From the NCBI GenBank assembly GCA_037013685.1, contig CM072887.1, forward strand, positions 90,664,347 through 90,728,346: 64,000 bases of DNA. Direction: 5' to 3'. Under the pieces are notes generated by a model. The model was not told the origin of the DNA and did not search any database. It was given only the letters and a program-made list of their open reading frames with translations. Each line of letters begins with the position of its first letter. Within the stretch, counting starts at the first letter, position 1. Made by a program: the position numbers and the translations under genes. Source of the DNA: Acridotheres tristis (lineage: Eukaryota > Chordata > Aves > Passeriformes > Sturnidae). Below are positions 12,025 through 24,699 of this stretch, one piece after another.

Positions 12025-12579
12025 TTATTTCTCTGGATAAGCAAGAGGCTGAACCACCCTGCCCTGATATTGGTGTGAGAGTGTGTTGACAGAGTAAAGT
12101 AGTTGCTGAGAAGAAAATTTTTCAAAGGTTGTCATCCATTTGGGGAGATCACTTCCTTCCATGCTATGACTAAGGTTTAATTCAGCCTTTACTGATGTCC
12201 CAAAGTACTTAGACATTTTGTATGTAAGTATATCCATAAAAAGAGATGGCTTAACTCCAATGTGATGTGTGATGTCTTTAACACGCTGTAGCAAAGGTAG
12301 CATTCTCCATCTTGTATAACAGTTGTCACCACAAGGTTCATGTTTAGTAAATTTAGTAAGTCGAATAACCATATCAGTCCTTTTGCTGCTTAGGTTTGTG
12401 TTTTGGTGATTCAGTAGTCCAAACTGAATCTCGTGTCCACTAACATAGCTACAGTTCTCTTCTAAAAGTAGTAAATATTTGACTTTCTTTTTTTTTTCTG
12501 AAAAAACTGAGGAAATATTAGTAGGAAGGCAATTTCTTTTAAGAAACATCAGTGTAGAAGCAGGCTGCTTTTGCAGCAA
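12025..12579 (-). CDS. Unassigned open reading frame, about 174-184 codons
   Basis: I do not recognise this frame. On the - strand it opens after an in-frame TGA just upstream of 12579. The first codon of the open stretch is TTG; the first ATG is about ten codons in. It ends in TAA at 12025. The predicted chain is mixed in composition, with Trp, Cys, His and Pro scattered through it, and has no obvious signal peptide or membrane segment; a run of lysines occurs near residues 29-32. Given how AT-rich the DNA is, a stop-free run this long is unusual for chance, which is the only reason to list it. It lies antisense within a presumed CSMD1 intron. It could be a decayed retrocopy, part of an unrecognised transposon, or simply chance. 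No promoter or poly(A) signal is evident. Confidence 0.2.
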   Translation of the reverse strand: MLQKQPASTLMFLKRNCLPTNISSVFSEKKKKVKYLLLLEENCSYVSGHEIQFGLLNHQNTNLSSKRTDMVIRLTKFTKHEPCGDNCYTRWRMLPLLQRVKDITHHIGVKPSLFMDILTYKMSKYFGTSVKAELNLSHSMEGSDLPKWMTTFEKFSSQQLLYSVNTLSHQYQGRVVQPLAYPEK

Positions 12580-13570
12580 GACATGTTTTTTTCATTATAA
12601 CTGCATTTCAATGCTGACACTTTGCAAGAAAATACAGGATTAAACTTTCAGAATAAAATAGATGAATACTAGCTAGTATATGCTTTTTCTGAAAGCTTTT
12701 ATTCACACACAAAGACTTTATCAATCTAAGTAATATTAGTGAAATTAGGAGGATTGAGCTCTGGTGCAGAGAGTTTTCAAGGTGGTGAATTCCAGGTGCT
12801 ATACATGGACAAAAATCCAGGTGAACTGGATTGTTTCTTGTGTCCTGCTTTTGTATTTAGAAGGAATTTTTTTTAAGTAAGATCTCATATTTTCAGTTGT
12901 GCTTTCCAATAAATTTTTGATATTATCATAATCTTTCTTGATGTAGTTTAAAGGAAAAGTATACAGGACAATAAGTAATGTTAAAAAGATGTGCGAAAAG
13001 AGGTGATTCCTGTATTCTTAAAACATTATTGATGGAAAAAAAGGCAAATGTTGAAATATACTGTAATCATTGTAGCTTCTCTGCTTCTCTAGAGAAGAAC
13101 TTTTGTTCAGGTCGAGAACTTTGGTCTGTAATAGTGCATTTTCTCAATTGCATTTTTGTAGTGCTGTCATATAGTTTTTTAGTTCTTGAAATCTTCTCTT
13201 CTAAATCTTTGGATTTCTATATAAATGAATTGTCCCTGAAGCTGCCAAAACAGACATGATGGTTTATAGCTCTTAACATCTGATTGTATGTATCCTATTT
13301 GTCACCACTCCTTTTGGTTCTGTATTAAATTTGAAAGCATACCACTGTGTGAGAGAACCAGCTGCTTTTTACATCTAATCTCTCATCACCTTTCAGCTGT
13401 AATGTTGTCATCTGTAATCCACTCAGACTTGTGTAATTTATTTTGTGCAGCTAAAATATTCCAATTAATTTTTTTGTTTTGTTTTAAATTCAGGAAGAAT
13501 GCTACGTCCTTTTCTTAAAGATTTCCCAAAATCTTTTAAGATGGAAAATATGATCCACAAATTCTTACTA
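12580..13570. other. AT-rich non-coding DNA, presumed intron
   Basis: Nothing recognisable beyond short chance frames. Confidence 0.5.
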
Positions 13571-13604
13571 GATTTTTTTTTTTTTTTCTTTTTTTTTTTT
13601 TTTT
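13571..13604. repeat. Poly-T tract
   Basis: Two long T runs separated by one C lead into TG repeats at the left edge of the following LTR. Such tracts often mark a retroposition junction, but no source element is seen on the left. Confidence 0.85.
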
Positions 13605-14636
13605 GTGTGTGTGTGGAGGAAACAGACTGGAGGCATATAGGTGTAGTAGGGTGGCCCAAGCTGACACCCACCAAAGCCTGTCCATCACCCCCCTCCACAA
13701 CTGGACAGGGGAGAGGAAAATATATCCAAGAGTCATGAGTTGAGATAAGAACTGGGAAAGATCACTCACCAAATACTATCATGGACAAAACAGACTGGAA
13801 TTAGAGATATTGCATTTATTGCTAACAAAATCAGAGCATGGTAATGTGAAGTAAAGGCTTTATAAAGACCTTCTCTCACCCTTCCCTCCTTCCGAGCTCT
13901 ACCTTCTCACCCAACTGCACAGGGAGATGGCAACGAGGGTTATGGTCAGTTCATCACAAGTTCTTCTGCTGCTGTTCAGGGAGAGGAGTCCTTCTCTGCT
14001 CCAGAATGTTGTCTTTCCCATGAGAAATAATTCTCCATTATTTCCTCCAATGCAACCCATGCACAGGCATCAGTCCTCCCCAAGCTGTGGCAGCATGGGT
14101 CACTCTTGCGTGAGATGCAGTCCTGCAATGACAGCCTGCTCCAGTATGGGTCCTTTACAGGGTCACAAGTCCTACCAGCAAACCTGCTCCAGTGTGGGCT
14201 CCTCTCTCCATGGGTCTGCAGGACCCTGCATCTGCATCCCTGTGGTTCTCCATGGGCTGCAGGGGCACAGCTGCCTCACCATGGTCTCACCATGGGCTGC
14301 AGGGGAATCTCAGCTCTGGTGCCTGGATCACCTCCTGCCCCTCCTGCACTGACCTTGGTGTCTGCAGAGCTGTTCTTCTCACATGTTCTAACCCTGCTTT
14401 TCTCTGGCTGCAATAAAAACTGCACAATAACTTTTTTTCTCTTCTTAAGTCTGTTATCCCATAGGTGTTACCACCATTTCTAATTGCCCCAGCCTTGACC
14501 ACCAGCGGGTCCATTTTGGAGCTGCCAGGGATTGGCTCTGCTGGACATGGAGGAATCTTACAGCAGCTTCTCACAGAAGCCACCCCTGTAGCCCCCTGCC
14601 ACTTCTGCCAAAATCTGGCAATGCAAACCCAACACA
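13605..14636 (-). mobile_element. Degenerate long LTR of a passerine-type endogenous retrovirus
   Basis: About 1 kb of GC-richer sequence interrupts the intron. The + strand contains many variants of a CTCCAGTGTGGGCTCC / CATGGGCTGCAGGGG pattern typical of an LTR family I recall from songbird genomes. It ends in CCCAACACA at about 14635, so read on the - strand it begins TGTGTTGGG. The first 200 bp match another copy in this window at 54793-54990. The left boundary is blurred by the poly-T and TG run. Sense on the - strand is inferred from memory of the family. Open frames of 116-141 codons crossing it are fortuitous. Confidence 0.75.
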
Positions 14637-15598
14637 ATCTTCATGTCAGTTCTTCCTTTTTTCAGCTGGATGCACCGTATGTGTATATGTGCAGGATAAA
14701 AAGCATAGGTATTTGGGTTTTCTGTAAATTCAGTGATCTGCTTTATATATTTTCTTTGTGATGAATAACTTAACTTCATATTTTCCTTAATTTCCATTTA
14801 AGAATGTAATAGGAAAAAAGGGGAGATGATGTTCAAATTGTTTTGTTATTTATATACATAGTATCATTTAATTATCTCTCAGTCTGGAAAGATTGGAGGG
14901 CAAAGAGAGTGGAACAGTATAGCATTCCTTGTCTTTCTAATTTTGGCTGAAAACAAAAAATAGCGATTTGAGCTTCATTTGTAGGAGAACATATTCTGCT
15001 GGCTACAGATGCATTGTTCAGTATTTTGTATATTTTTGAGATTATCTTTATCTTCAGTCAAAGTAGTGATTGGTCAAAAGTTGTACTCAGTCATCTTGGA
15101 AGTCTTTTCCAATCTAAATTATTCTGGGACTCATAAAAATATTCCTGCTCAATAGTTCCACAGTATCACAGTTGAGTTCTTGCCTTTTGCTTATTTAAGG
15201 TCTTATTATGGGCAGATTTTATTATGTAGATTTTATTTTCTCCTATACTGTCTTAATCTTACAATGGTGCATTGTGAAGATTTCAGAAGGTGACTTCATT
15301 AAATGTTTTTTCCCCTGTTTGAGGAAAATTTTGGATCCTAGTGTACCAATAAAAAGAATAACTGTGGGAAATCAATAATTTCTCACAGAAGAAAGATGTT
15401 TTTAACCATAAAAAATGAAAATAAATAATACACCAAATAAATCCATTATGTGGGGAATTCTTTTTGGTAATAGTTTCAACTGGTTCAAGAAAAAATGGTA
15501 AAATATGGTTTCATTCAGGCAATGGAAGTTTATGTATGGGAAACATAGAGTCATCTTTAGAGCTGCATGTCTAATATGCTTTTTCCTTTACATTGCAG
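14637..15598. other. CSMD1: Intron DNA upstream of the first visible CSMD1 exon
   Basis: AT-rich sequence with a short CR1 3' tail at 15085-15130. It ends in a polypyrimidine tract and CATTGCAG acceptor. The preceding CSMD1 coding exon is not in the window. Confidence 0.7.
15085..15130 (+). mobile_element. Short CR1 3' tail remnant
   Basis: The stretch reads CATCTTGGAAGTC, then TTTTCCAATCTAAATTATTC, close to the terminal part of CR1 in sense orientation. It is only about 46 bp and strongly truncated. Confidence 0.6.
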
Positions 15599-15686
15599 TG
15601 ACCCAGGGTGGGGATGCAATTGCATCTGATACATGTCCTGATCCTGGAATTCCTGAAAATGGGAAGAGGGTCGGCTCTGACTTCAG
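15599..15686 (+). CDS. CSMD1: CSMD1 internal exon: linker and start of second sushi domain
   Basis: This 88-bp exon lies between an acceptor ending CATTGCAG and a donor CTTCAG/GTAGGC. It starts with the last two bases of a codon and ends with the first two bases of an arginine codon completed by the next exon. It encodes a short linker, then TCPDPGIPENG and GSDF: the first cysteine and conserved proline/glycine core of a sushi (CCP) domain. The wording agrees with what I remember of vertebrate CSMD1 just after CUB domain 2, and less well with CSMD3. CSMD1 is a very large single-pass membrane protein of neurons and epithelia, built from CUB and sushi repeats and reported to restrain complement. 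The preceding exons lie outside the window. The start codon of the gene is not here. Confidence 0.93.
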
Positions 15687-15770
15687 GTAGGCACATTTAG
15701 TTTTCTATATGATCAAGAGGAAGGTATTTCCTGTTACGTTTATACACATAAACATGTGTACTAGTGCATG

Positions 15771-16343
15771 TGTACTAGTTTGAAAAGAAGCCAATGTAAG
15801 TCAGAACTAAAATTTAATAGGAAAATTAAAATAAAGGCAGAAACCACTGGCTTAAACTGATAGAGTCAAGATACAACCCGACACCTTGTTGGTCAGGGTA
15901 GTGGTAGCAGTCTGATTAAATGCTGGCTGCAGTCCTGTTGAAGTGATAGATGTGCCTCTGTTGAAGCAGTGATCCTGTAGAAGGGTTTGATCTTCCTCTG
16001 AAGGTCCAGTGCTGGTCATGTAGCTCTTGTCCCCTGGGAATTCAGTAGGTAGGGCTGTTCTGGTATTCCAAACGTTGGATTAGATCCAGATAGAAATGGT
16101 GGTTCCTCCCTCTGGGTAGAGCATCTCTCAATGAAATGATGTAATTTTGAGTCATGGAGTGAGGCGGGATGGCCCATTAGCAAGAGATATCTCCCTGGAG
16201 GGAATTATCAGGGATGAGTCATGGAGAAGATAAAGATCACTGCCCCACCTGTTTTTAACAATTTATAAGGATGGTAACATCTTCATAACAACTTATGATA
16301 GAATATAGGCTTTTGGTTACATTTTACATTGTAACCTAAGACA
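15771..16343 (-). mobile_element. LTR of a passerine-type endogenous retrovirus inside the CSMD1 intron
   Basis: The ends are TGTACTAGTTTG (15771) and CCTAAGACA (16343). In between are phrases such as ACACCTTGTTGGTCAGGGTA and AGAGATATCTCCCTGGAGGG, which I recall from an LTR family common in songbird genomes. No internal viral region is attached, so it is a solo LTR. The - strand has ATTAAA-like signals near its end (about 15810-15835), suggesting - strand sense, with low certainty. No clear target-site duplication is visible; a 14-bp-period duplication of CATGTGTACTAGT at 15753-15779 blurs the left edge. Confidence 0.65.
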
Positions 16344-17824
16344 GACTGTAACTATAGATGTGTATAATTTCCCTAGTTTTAAATTATTGATTCTCTGTCA
16401 AAATAGATTTATTGAATTGCCTGTCTTGTATTATTTTGGCTTGATTTTTAAAATCAATGTATTTGAAATAGGAATTTTAGAGCGTAATAATCTCATCTAT
16501 GGAGAAAAAGAAGAACTCCATAGACAACATAGAAGAAGCAGCAGCAGAGATTATTATCAGTTTTCCCATTTTGTAAAAGCTGTTTAGAAGCTTGGGGAAC
16601 ATAGCAGATTCAGTGTCTGAGGCTGTGATGAATGCCATCTCCTGTATTTTCTTGTTTTCACCTTTTGTTATATTAAAAAAAAAGAAGACAAGGTCAAATG
16701 GACCCTTATGGAGAAAGGAGGAAGTTTGCTCTTTCCCCATTGAGGAAAAAAGGCACTTGAAGATGCAATAGAGAAAAGGGTCAAAGGAAGGAGATGGGTT
16801 CCTCCAGCTCATGCAGAGGTTTATAAATTGCTCAGCAGAGAATGGACAGCCAGACCTAAGAGACAGGAAAAATTCATAGGAATTAGAAGGAATTGTGCAA
16901 AGTTCTCTGCAACACTAGAAAGTAAATTAATGCAACTTGCCTCCTGAATCAAGGCTCTTCCAACCTAACTGTCAGGAAAAATAAATCAAAAATCTATTCT
17001 CTTTTTGACTGACATACTTTTTGAATTTTTATCCATTTATCTTCAAAGGAGTTTGAGAAATCATAAAGAACTCCAACATTAAAACATTCAGTTATATCCA
17101 AACTCATTGCTTCATTAGTGGCAGGGCAGCAGTTCAATGTGTTTTAAAAAATCATGGAGGGAAATAAGATTTAAATTAATAGGCTATCGACACAAGTTTT
17201 CTAGATGTTTGCTGATGTTCTTTTCCATGTGCTCTGATTCAACTTGTCAAGCACATCTACTGCAAATGAAATTGTATGATACAAAAATACAGTATGTATT
17301 TGCTGTCCAAAGGGCTGCTATTTTAGGAAAAGAAATGCAATTTATATTTAGGTCATTATTAATGTTTGATGTATTGCAGAGAGAAGCATCAGGCAGTAGA
17401 AGACTAAGTAAAAATGGAATGCTAAAATATAACTCTCAAGAGGTATTAAAGTGCCTCTGTGTATTCATCCAAGGAATACCTTTATACTCCCACTGTTATT
17501 TTGGAAAGTATTTTACTCTCCTGCTTGTGCAGTCATGCCTCAGTATCCCTCCTCTTCTTCAGTCTGTCCTCTAAAGCCATAAATGATGCAGAACATGCCA
17601 CTTCTGAACTCCTCCAAATAAAATACTTAGTTGAAAGAATTAGGGTCAGTATCTAGGATCACTTTGTTATCAGTGGAGAGAGAAAAACATCTCTGGAAAG
17701 AGTTAACAGTGACAGAACTAGATACAATGGAAATAAGGTGGGACACGGTAAATTACTGCTAGATTCAGGATTTAACAACCAAAAAAAGTTTTTTGTTTGA
17801 GGTTAGTAAATCATTGAAGTTTGT

Positions 17825-17968
17825 GAGAGAATTTGTAGAATCTCCATCCAGGGAGGCATTCAGAACTCACCCAAGTGTGCCTCTGAGCCCTCTCTTCCAA
17901 CTGGGCTTGCTTCAAATGGACTAGATTATGTCTTCTTCCAGTCTAATTTATTCTGTGAATCTATAAAT
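17825..17968 (+). mobile_element. CR1 LINE 3' fragment
   Basis: The + strand reads TCTCCATCCAGGGAGGCATT followed by ...TTCTTCCAGTCTAATTTATT and TCTGTGAATCTATA. This is the 3' untranslated end and terminal repeat of CR1 in sense orientation, 5'-truncated and diverged. Confidence 0.75.
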
Positions 17969-19889
17969 GTCCTATAGCTTTTATGTGTTCATGATACACT
18001 TAGTGAAACAGACTTTAATCTAGTTGTGGTCCAAATCAATGGCATTTGAACAATTGTTAAGAAACAGCAGCATGTCTAAGAACACTGATAAGCTCGGAGG
18101 GTAAGAAAGAAAATTACTTATGTTCACCTCTAGGGGGTAGCCTGTAAATTGAAAGAGAAAGGGAATTAAAATAGTTCTCGTGAAACAGGTTCAAAGATCC
18201 AAAAAGTATGAACTCAAACATGGAAGAGCTCAACTACAAATTTCTCAGCAATGCTAAAAATACCAAGAGGGGAAACCCAAAAGAACCTTAAAGGTCAAAG
18301 TACATTTTAAGATATCCAAAGGAATCTAATGTCTAACAACATTGCAAACCACAGATAACTGTGTTCTGAACACAGTCTCTTAGGAATGAATGTGGGTTAA
18401 AGGTATCTTAAATGCCTGGAGATTACTTATGAACAATGCTTGTGCTTACTCCACTGACAGAGTGAGGCTATTTTCCTCCCTCCTTCATCCCATCCAGCCT
18501 CTTAAAATTTAAATTTATTTTTTCACCAAGTGTATCTTACTGTTCATTGAGATAAAGGAATGCATAAGGTGTTCAACAAGCAACATCGTGTAACATAAGA
18601 TAAATAAAACATGTTGTATACTTTGATCACATTAAATGTGTGCATGTTTTGGGCCTCCAGTTCTGAATAATATTTAAGTAAAATGGTAACAATTTGTTTT
18701 CTGCCTAAACCTTGCTTATCTGAAAGCTCACTCTACAACAGCAACTGTTTTTCATGTACTTGAAAGTTTGTTAATTTAAAACATATCTATCTTAAAGTTA
18801 ACTGTCTAAATCTAGATGTACATTTAAATAGAGATTTTGGTTGGAATTTGGTTTTTGTTTCTCTGAAATGACAAATCAATCTCTTCCATTGGAGAGGGGG
18901 AAACAATATTTGCTGCTGCTTGCATTTCTCCAATGTAATAAGAGTACTCTAGAGAGTAAGGAAAGGCAATGTGTTTTTTTTTTCTTTTCTGAGAGGCAAG
19001 TATAAACACCAGAAGGAGCTATTGTTCTTGTCAGGAGAATGACAACTGTGAATATTAATCTAAACTAAAACATGTGAAAATGTACATTATTCAAAATCTT
19101 TTCTGGTCTACTGAAAGACATGTTATAAGTGGGATTGATGGAAAGGCAGAGGGTTTATTTTCAAGACAGCCTGAGACTCAACTGATTCAGTGATGACAAG
19201 TTCTTTGAAAAGGATTTCATCTTTTCAGCATAATAATGGCATTCATTCTAATATCATAAAGCAAACAAAAAGGTATTGAAATCTTAACCTTTTCATTCCA
19301 TCCTCCTGCCATGCTTTTACTGTGTTCATTTCTGGAAGTAGGGGGATGATTTTCAGTGATTTTAAAACAACCTAATGGATACTTGCATTCATTTTGGGGG
19401 AGAAATGGCAAATCAGACTTGGCTAAGTAGTGAGAACATAATCAATACAATTTTGAGATCAATCACATTTTATACTTATGTGAGATTGCAAACCAGTGGA
19501 TTGTTCAAATGAAATCTGAAATGGATCTAAGTAATGCTGTTCCAGCTTTCTTAAATATTGTATGGTATGTGTGGTAATATGAAAACGCAATTCTTTTCCA
19601 CGGTTTCCCCAACACTTGTAAAAAAATGGCTTTTAAATTTCCAAAAGAAATTTCAAAAATTAAATTGTTTTTTTATGTTAATATTTTTTAAGTGGCTTCT
19701 TCCTGTAAAATTCTAGCCTTCTTTATAGTTTCACAAATTACATTTTGATAGAGTTCAAATTTAAAATAGAAAAAGAAAAATGAAGAAACAGATTTCTTCC
19801 TCATGTTTAAAGTTTACAGAGAGAAGTAACAAAGGAAAACACAAGCCTTCCAGTGTCCACAGATTTACTCAGTGACTAGGGAGGTCACT

Positions 19890-19940
19890 GCAAAAAAAAC
19901 CCCAAACAAACTAACAAAACCCCCCCAACACAATTAAAAA
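19890..19940. repeat. A/C-rich low-complexity patch
   Basis: A runs alternate with CCCC and CCCCCCC blocks (AAAAAAAACCCCAAAC and the like). Similar patches recur elsewhere in the window. Confidence 0.8.
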
Positions 19941-22253
19941 CATTTGTTTTTAACTAGTGGATAGTAAATGAACCAGTAATTTTCTTTGAAATCACATATC
20001 AAACAAGTTATAAGACATCTTCAAAACGTTGTCTCCTTTTTAAATGGGAAACTGTCAAGCTTAATCAGTGGAGACACTCAGAACTTTGGATGTGTGAATA
20101 GTTTTATTGCAAACTGGGATCCAGATGCATTCTCTCGCCTAAGATGCTTATTTAGATCCATAAGGAGTTTGGAGTACTTTCTGTCCCTACCTTGCTCTTT
20201 AATGTGACATTTTTTTGTTGCATTTCTTCTTTATTGTGTTATATTCAGCATATTTATTTTGTGTCCCTTAGTTTGTGTTCAGATGTTTCAAAAGATTATA
20301 CTGACAGTGTAAAACATATGAAGTTCACATTAATTGTCCTTTAGTTCCTTAGATTCAAAAAACCTCAACCCTCTGAAATACATACTTTGTAGAATAATAT
20401 AGAAACAAATTGAATTATCTTACGAGTATAGCTTAAATTAGTGTTTATGCATACATTAGTAAAAACCTTAAAAGTATTTCTACAATGATCAAAACCTAAT
20501 CTAAACATAAAGTCCTTAACTTACTTAATTAGATGTAAAAATATTTATATTCCTTCTATTCATTTCCCCCATCCCCCTTCCTCCTTTCTGGGGGGACTAT
20601 TCAGGTATTTTATTAGTATTTTAAATTGCTGTTGCAGATATCAATATAATCCAATAATTATACACCCTTTGTTTTTTGTATGTGCATAGATTTGTGATTC
20701 TCCTTACATGCCTTGATAATAGAAAACTTAAGGGAAATGTTGGTTTTCATGTTGCTTCATGCAACATTAACCTTGTGGAATGGTCTTTATCCAATATAGT
20801 TTTGAAATACTTTAGTTCTCAATTTGTGTATCACTGCTAGGTAACCGCTTGGGTTTTTTACCCTGTTTCCTTAGAAAAAGAAATACAGAGATCCTAATTC
20901 TAGAAAATAGGAGAAAATGCAATTAAAAATTTGTGTTTATGATATTTAAATGTCAGATTATTGAGTAAAATTTTCTTTACCAATAAAAGAAACTAATTTT
21001 TATTAATTTAATATATTTATTTAGAAAATACTTGGTCTCTTTTTATGAGGGTTCTAAGAATGTTCTGAGGATTATGCAAGTATAAAATAAACACAATTTT
21101 AGAAACTTACATTACTCTTCAATAATTTTATGCATTTTGCACGAATTATGGAAGAAAGGGGCCAATATTTTCCCTGCCTTTCTGAATTTTCTTATTTATC
21201 AGCTCAAGAACAAAGTGATAGGAAAACCAGTTTTTAAAACTTTTCTAGATTTGAAGCATCATATTAAAATTTTAAAATTAGCCAAAAAAAACCCCAAAAA
21301 CAATCCTATTAAAATTTCCTGAAAGAGTGAAAAGAACTATAGAAATGCATACCGATAAATATTATAGTTAGTGTTTGTGAGATTCTCTGAGAAACTAAGA
21401 AAACACTTGTCCAAGAAGGGTGGGAATGAGCTGGGTGATAGTTAATGACATTATATGTAGTTCTGCACAGCACAATTTTAAGCTTCCTGACTGCCATATA
21501 GCAATCCCTTGGTGTTTAGGACTCAGTAACTTACAAACTAAACTGAGAAACCTGCTTTATTGAGTTCACTTAGTTCACAACATGAGACTATCAAATATAG
21601 ATTTAAAAGTGCAGGAAAACGAAAAACAGAACCAGTTAATTATGACAGATAACAAAGAATGTCACAAATAATAAGTGGAGACAGATATGTAAATACTGTT
21701 TAAGAAAGCTCTCTGAGATATAGACCACAAATGTACACAGTTTTTGAAAATCTTCATAACAATTGGAGAACATAAATAATTCTAAAGGGACGCGTTTTAA
21801 TGTTACGAGTGTAACAGTCAAATTTCAGTCCTAAAAACTTTATAGTTTAATGTAATGTTTAAGAGGAAATTTCCACAAGGTCAGGAATATTTAATGAATT
21901 ATTGCCATTGATTGAAATTAATATTTCCTGGCTCTTTGTGTTGAAAAATTTCCATATCTAGTTGCTTATTCTCTCATTTGAATAAATATAGCAATATTGA
22001 AATTCTTCATTAAGTAAGTTGTGTTGCATGAAAAAATTGTGTTTATTTATTTTCTCAGATAAAATATATATTCATATATTCACTGAACTCATACTGTGAA
22101 AGAACAAACTTAGTGTTACTATTGTTTTGTATTCCTTAAAAGGTGGGCAAACAGAATAATAAAGCTTTTCCCTAGAGTATACATTGGTTTTTATGAATAC
22201 AATATTGAAGGAGTAGAACTTTGTGCCTTTGAATGTTTTTGTTTGGATCTTGA

Positions 22254-22553
<300 letters not shown>

Positions 22554-24049
22554 TAAGAGAACTAAAACAAGGAACTATATCTCATGTATATGCGTATATA
22601 TGATTATAAAGGTACAACGATTTTTATGTAGATTGAAACATAAAATCAAACGTGTAGAAAAAGTGTCAATTTAGGGAGCTAATTTCCTTTAAATAGTTTT
22701 AATTTCACTTAATCTTCCTTTTGTCATGCTAAACTTACTTTCAGCAGAACTAATTAGTTAGGTTTATGTTTTATTTTTTCTAAATTAATTCCTAAGTATG
22801 AGATTATCACAATCATACTATGTTCCTATCAGTCCCAGATATTTTCTTAGTCCTGATTTTTCAGTAAATTTCTTTCTGTTCATCTATTTTGCTCAACTTT
22901 AAGTAAAACCTGACCTTCTAACTTAGTTCTAAATTTTTTTTGCATCTAGACTTCCTTGCTTTAAATTCCTGCCCAACCTGCTTTTATGGAGGAACAGGGG
23001 AAGTGACTTTTTGTTATTTTATGTGTTTTTCTATTACAATCTACTGTCTGTAATAAAACAGAAAAGTATATAAATGCTGCCAAAGTACACTGGAACTGAG
23101 GTGTACAGGGGAAAAAAAAAGAATGGATCTCTGTGTAGAGAACTTTTTACCTCAGTAGAAAAATCATTTTGATTTGTGCATTTAGATTGTACATACCAAT
23201 GAGAGCCTTGACCCTTGAAATTGTGCTTGTCTTATATTCTCCTGGAATCAGACAACCTAGCCGGGATAAACAAGGCACACCATCACCATTAATTGGAAAA
23301 GAAAAAAAAGAAATCATAAAAACTGTTAGAGTTACTTTTATGGTCATTTGGAGGTAGATCAAAATGATACTTCTTGTACACACAAAATCTTACACCAGAA
23401 TGCCAGTTACCAGGGCAGCAAATGATATTGGTTTAAGAAACACTGGAGGGTTTGTAACCCCTGAACTTAATTTTTTTTTTTTGTTCAAGAATGAGCTAAA
23501 ACATAATCTCATTTATATAAAACTCATATACTTCTCTACAAAGTTTTCATTACCTCGTCATTTTGCAATTCCAATTTTTTTTCTCCTGCTGCCAGATTAG
23601 ATTTTTTCAACTTCTGTAGACATATGTGTGCTTCACTTCTCAGTGGTGTATAATTCCTGGTCAGTATTACGATGTGCATGTTTGTGGATTGTGAAGAGTG
23701 AAAGAAGCAGCTGTTATTTGCAGTCTGTATTATTCTCAATTCCTTTACTGACCTCAAAGATGCCAGTATTCATCATGCTCATATAAGCACCAATTAAAAA
23801 TAATAAACAGTGGAAAGAAGTGCTTATCACGTTTTCTAAATTATCATCAGCTTAAAGTGGAAAAGCTGATAAAAAGCTGATAAACTGCACATAACTACTG
23901 TGAGCTTAATGACTTCAAGAATAGAAAACTTACTGAAGAAGCTGATGTTTGCATTTACCCCAGAATGGTGATTAACAAAGCTCAAAACTTAGGAATCTGA
24001 TAAAAAGTCACAGGAACCATCTTGCTCTTGGCAAGCTCCTGACATTACT

Positions 24050-24195
24050 TGAAAAGGCACAACAGTGGCTGGGGTCCTAGGGTCCCCAGAACCATTGGGG
24101 TCTGGTCATGGTGGTGGTGCAGCCCCAGGCCCACCCCACCACCACACCTGGGTCATAGGCAGGGAGTGGTGGGAGGCCCCAGAAACTGCCCTAGG
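24050..24195. other. GC-rich patch of unknown origin in intron
   Basis: About 145 bp of CCACC/GGTGG-rich sequence stands out from the AT-rich surroundings. It includes self-complementary CCACCACC and GGTGGTGG runs that could fold together. It has no clear match to the LTR or CR1 sequences elsewhere in the window. It may be a relic of a GC-rich retroelement. Confidence 0.4.
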
Positions 24196-24394
24196 AAACT
24201 GCTTGGTGTTAATGTAAATGCTCCCAGTTTCCTTGAATTCCACATAAAAACCTTAGAGTTCTTGTTTTCTGTAGGCAGTATACAAGGCTATCTAACATTT
24301 TTATGCAATCTTTTGCAGTAACTCCATTTCCTAAACCGACCTCTGGGCTGAACTTCAATTGTGCCTCTTGGCTTCACCCCTTTCCTCTCCGTTT

Positions 24395-24419
24395 TGTTGT
24401 TGTTGTTGTTGTCGTTGTT
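24395..24419. repeat. GTT trinucleotide microsatellite
   Basis: About eight GTT units with one C substitution. Confidence 0.9.
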
Positions 24420-24699
24420 TTATTGCTACAAGTTTAGCATTAGGATAAGTTTCTTCTGTAGCAGACCTTAGGCAGGAGGAACTGAAAATAAAGTACTAGA
24501 TTGTGTGCTAGTTATGGTTCTGGAGGTATAGTGTTTCTACCAGTAACTAGAAAGAAAATGTCTTGTATTTCATATACCATGAATTTTTCCTTGTTATTCT
24601 CTCGATTAAAAGAATTTAGATTGCTTACTACAGCAGCAACATACCACACTTTCTGTATTGTTAGGCAGCATAATGTGGCATACTTAAATGTGATTGTTT

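Noticed and set aside
13927..14637. Open frames of 116-141 codons on both strands
   Set aside because: They lie wholly within a degenerate LTR whose GC-richer sequence has fewer stops; no domain is present.
17137..17574. 145-codon + strand frame
   Set aside because: No recognisable domain; length is within reach of chance for a window of this size.
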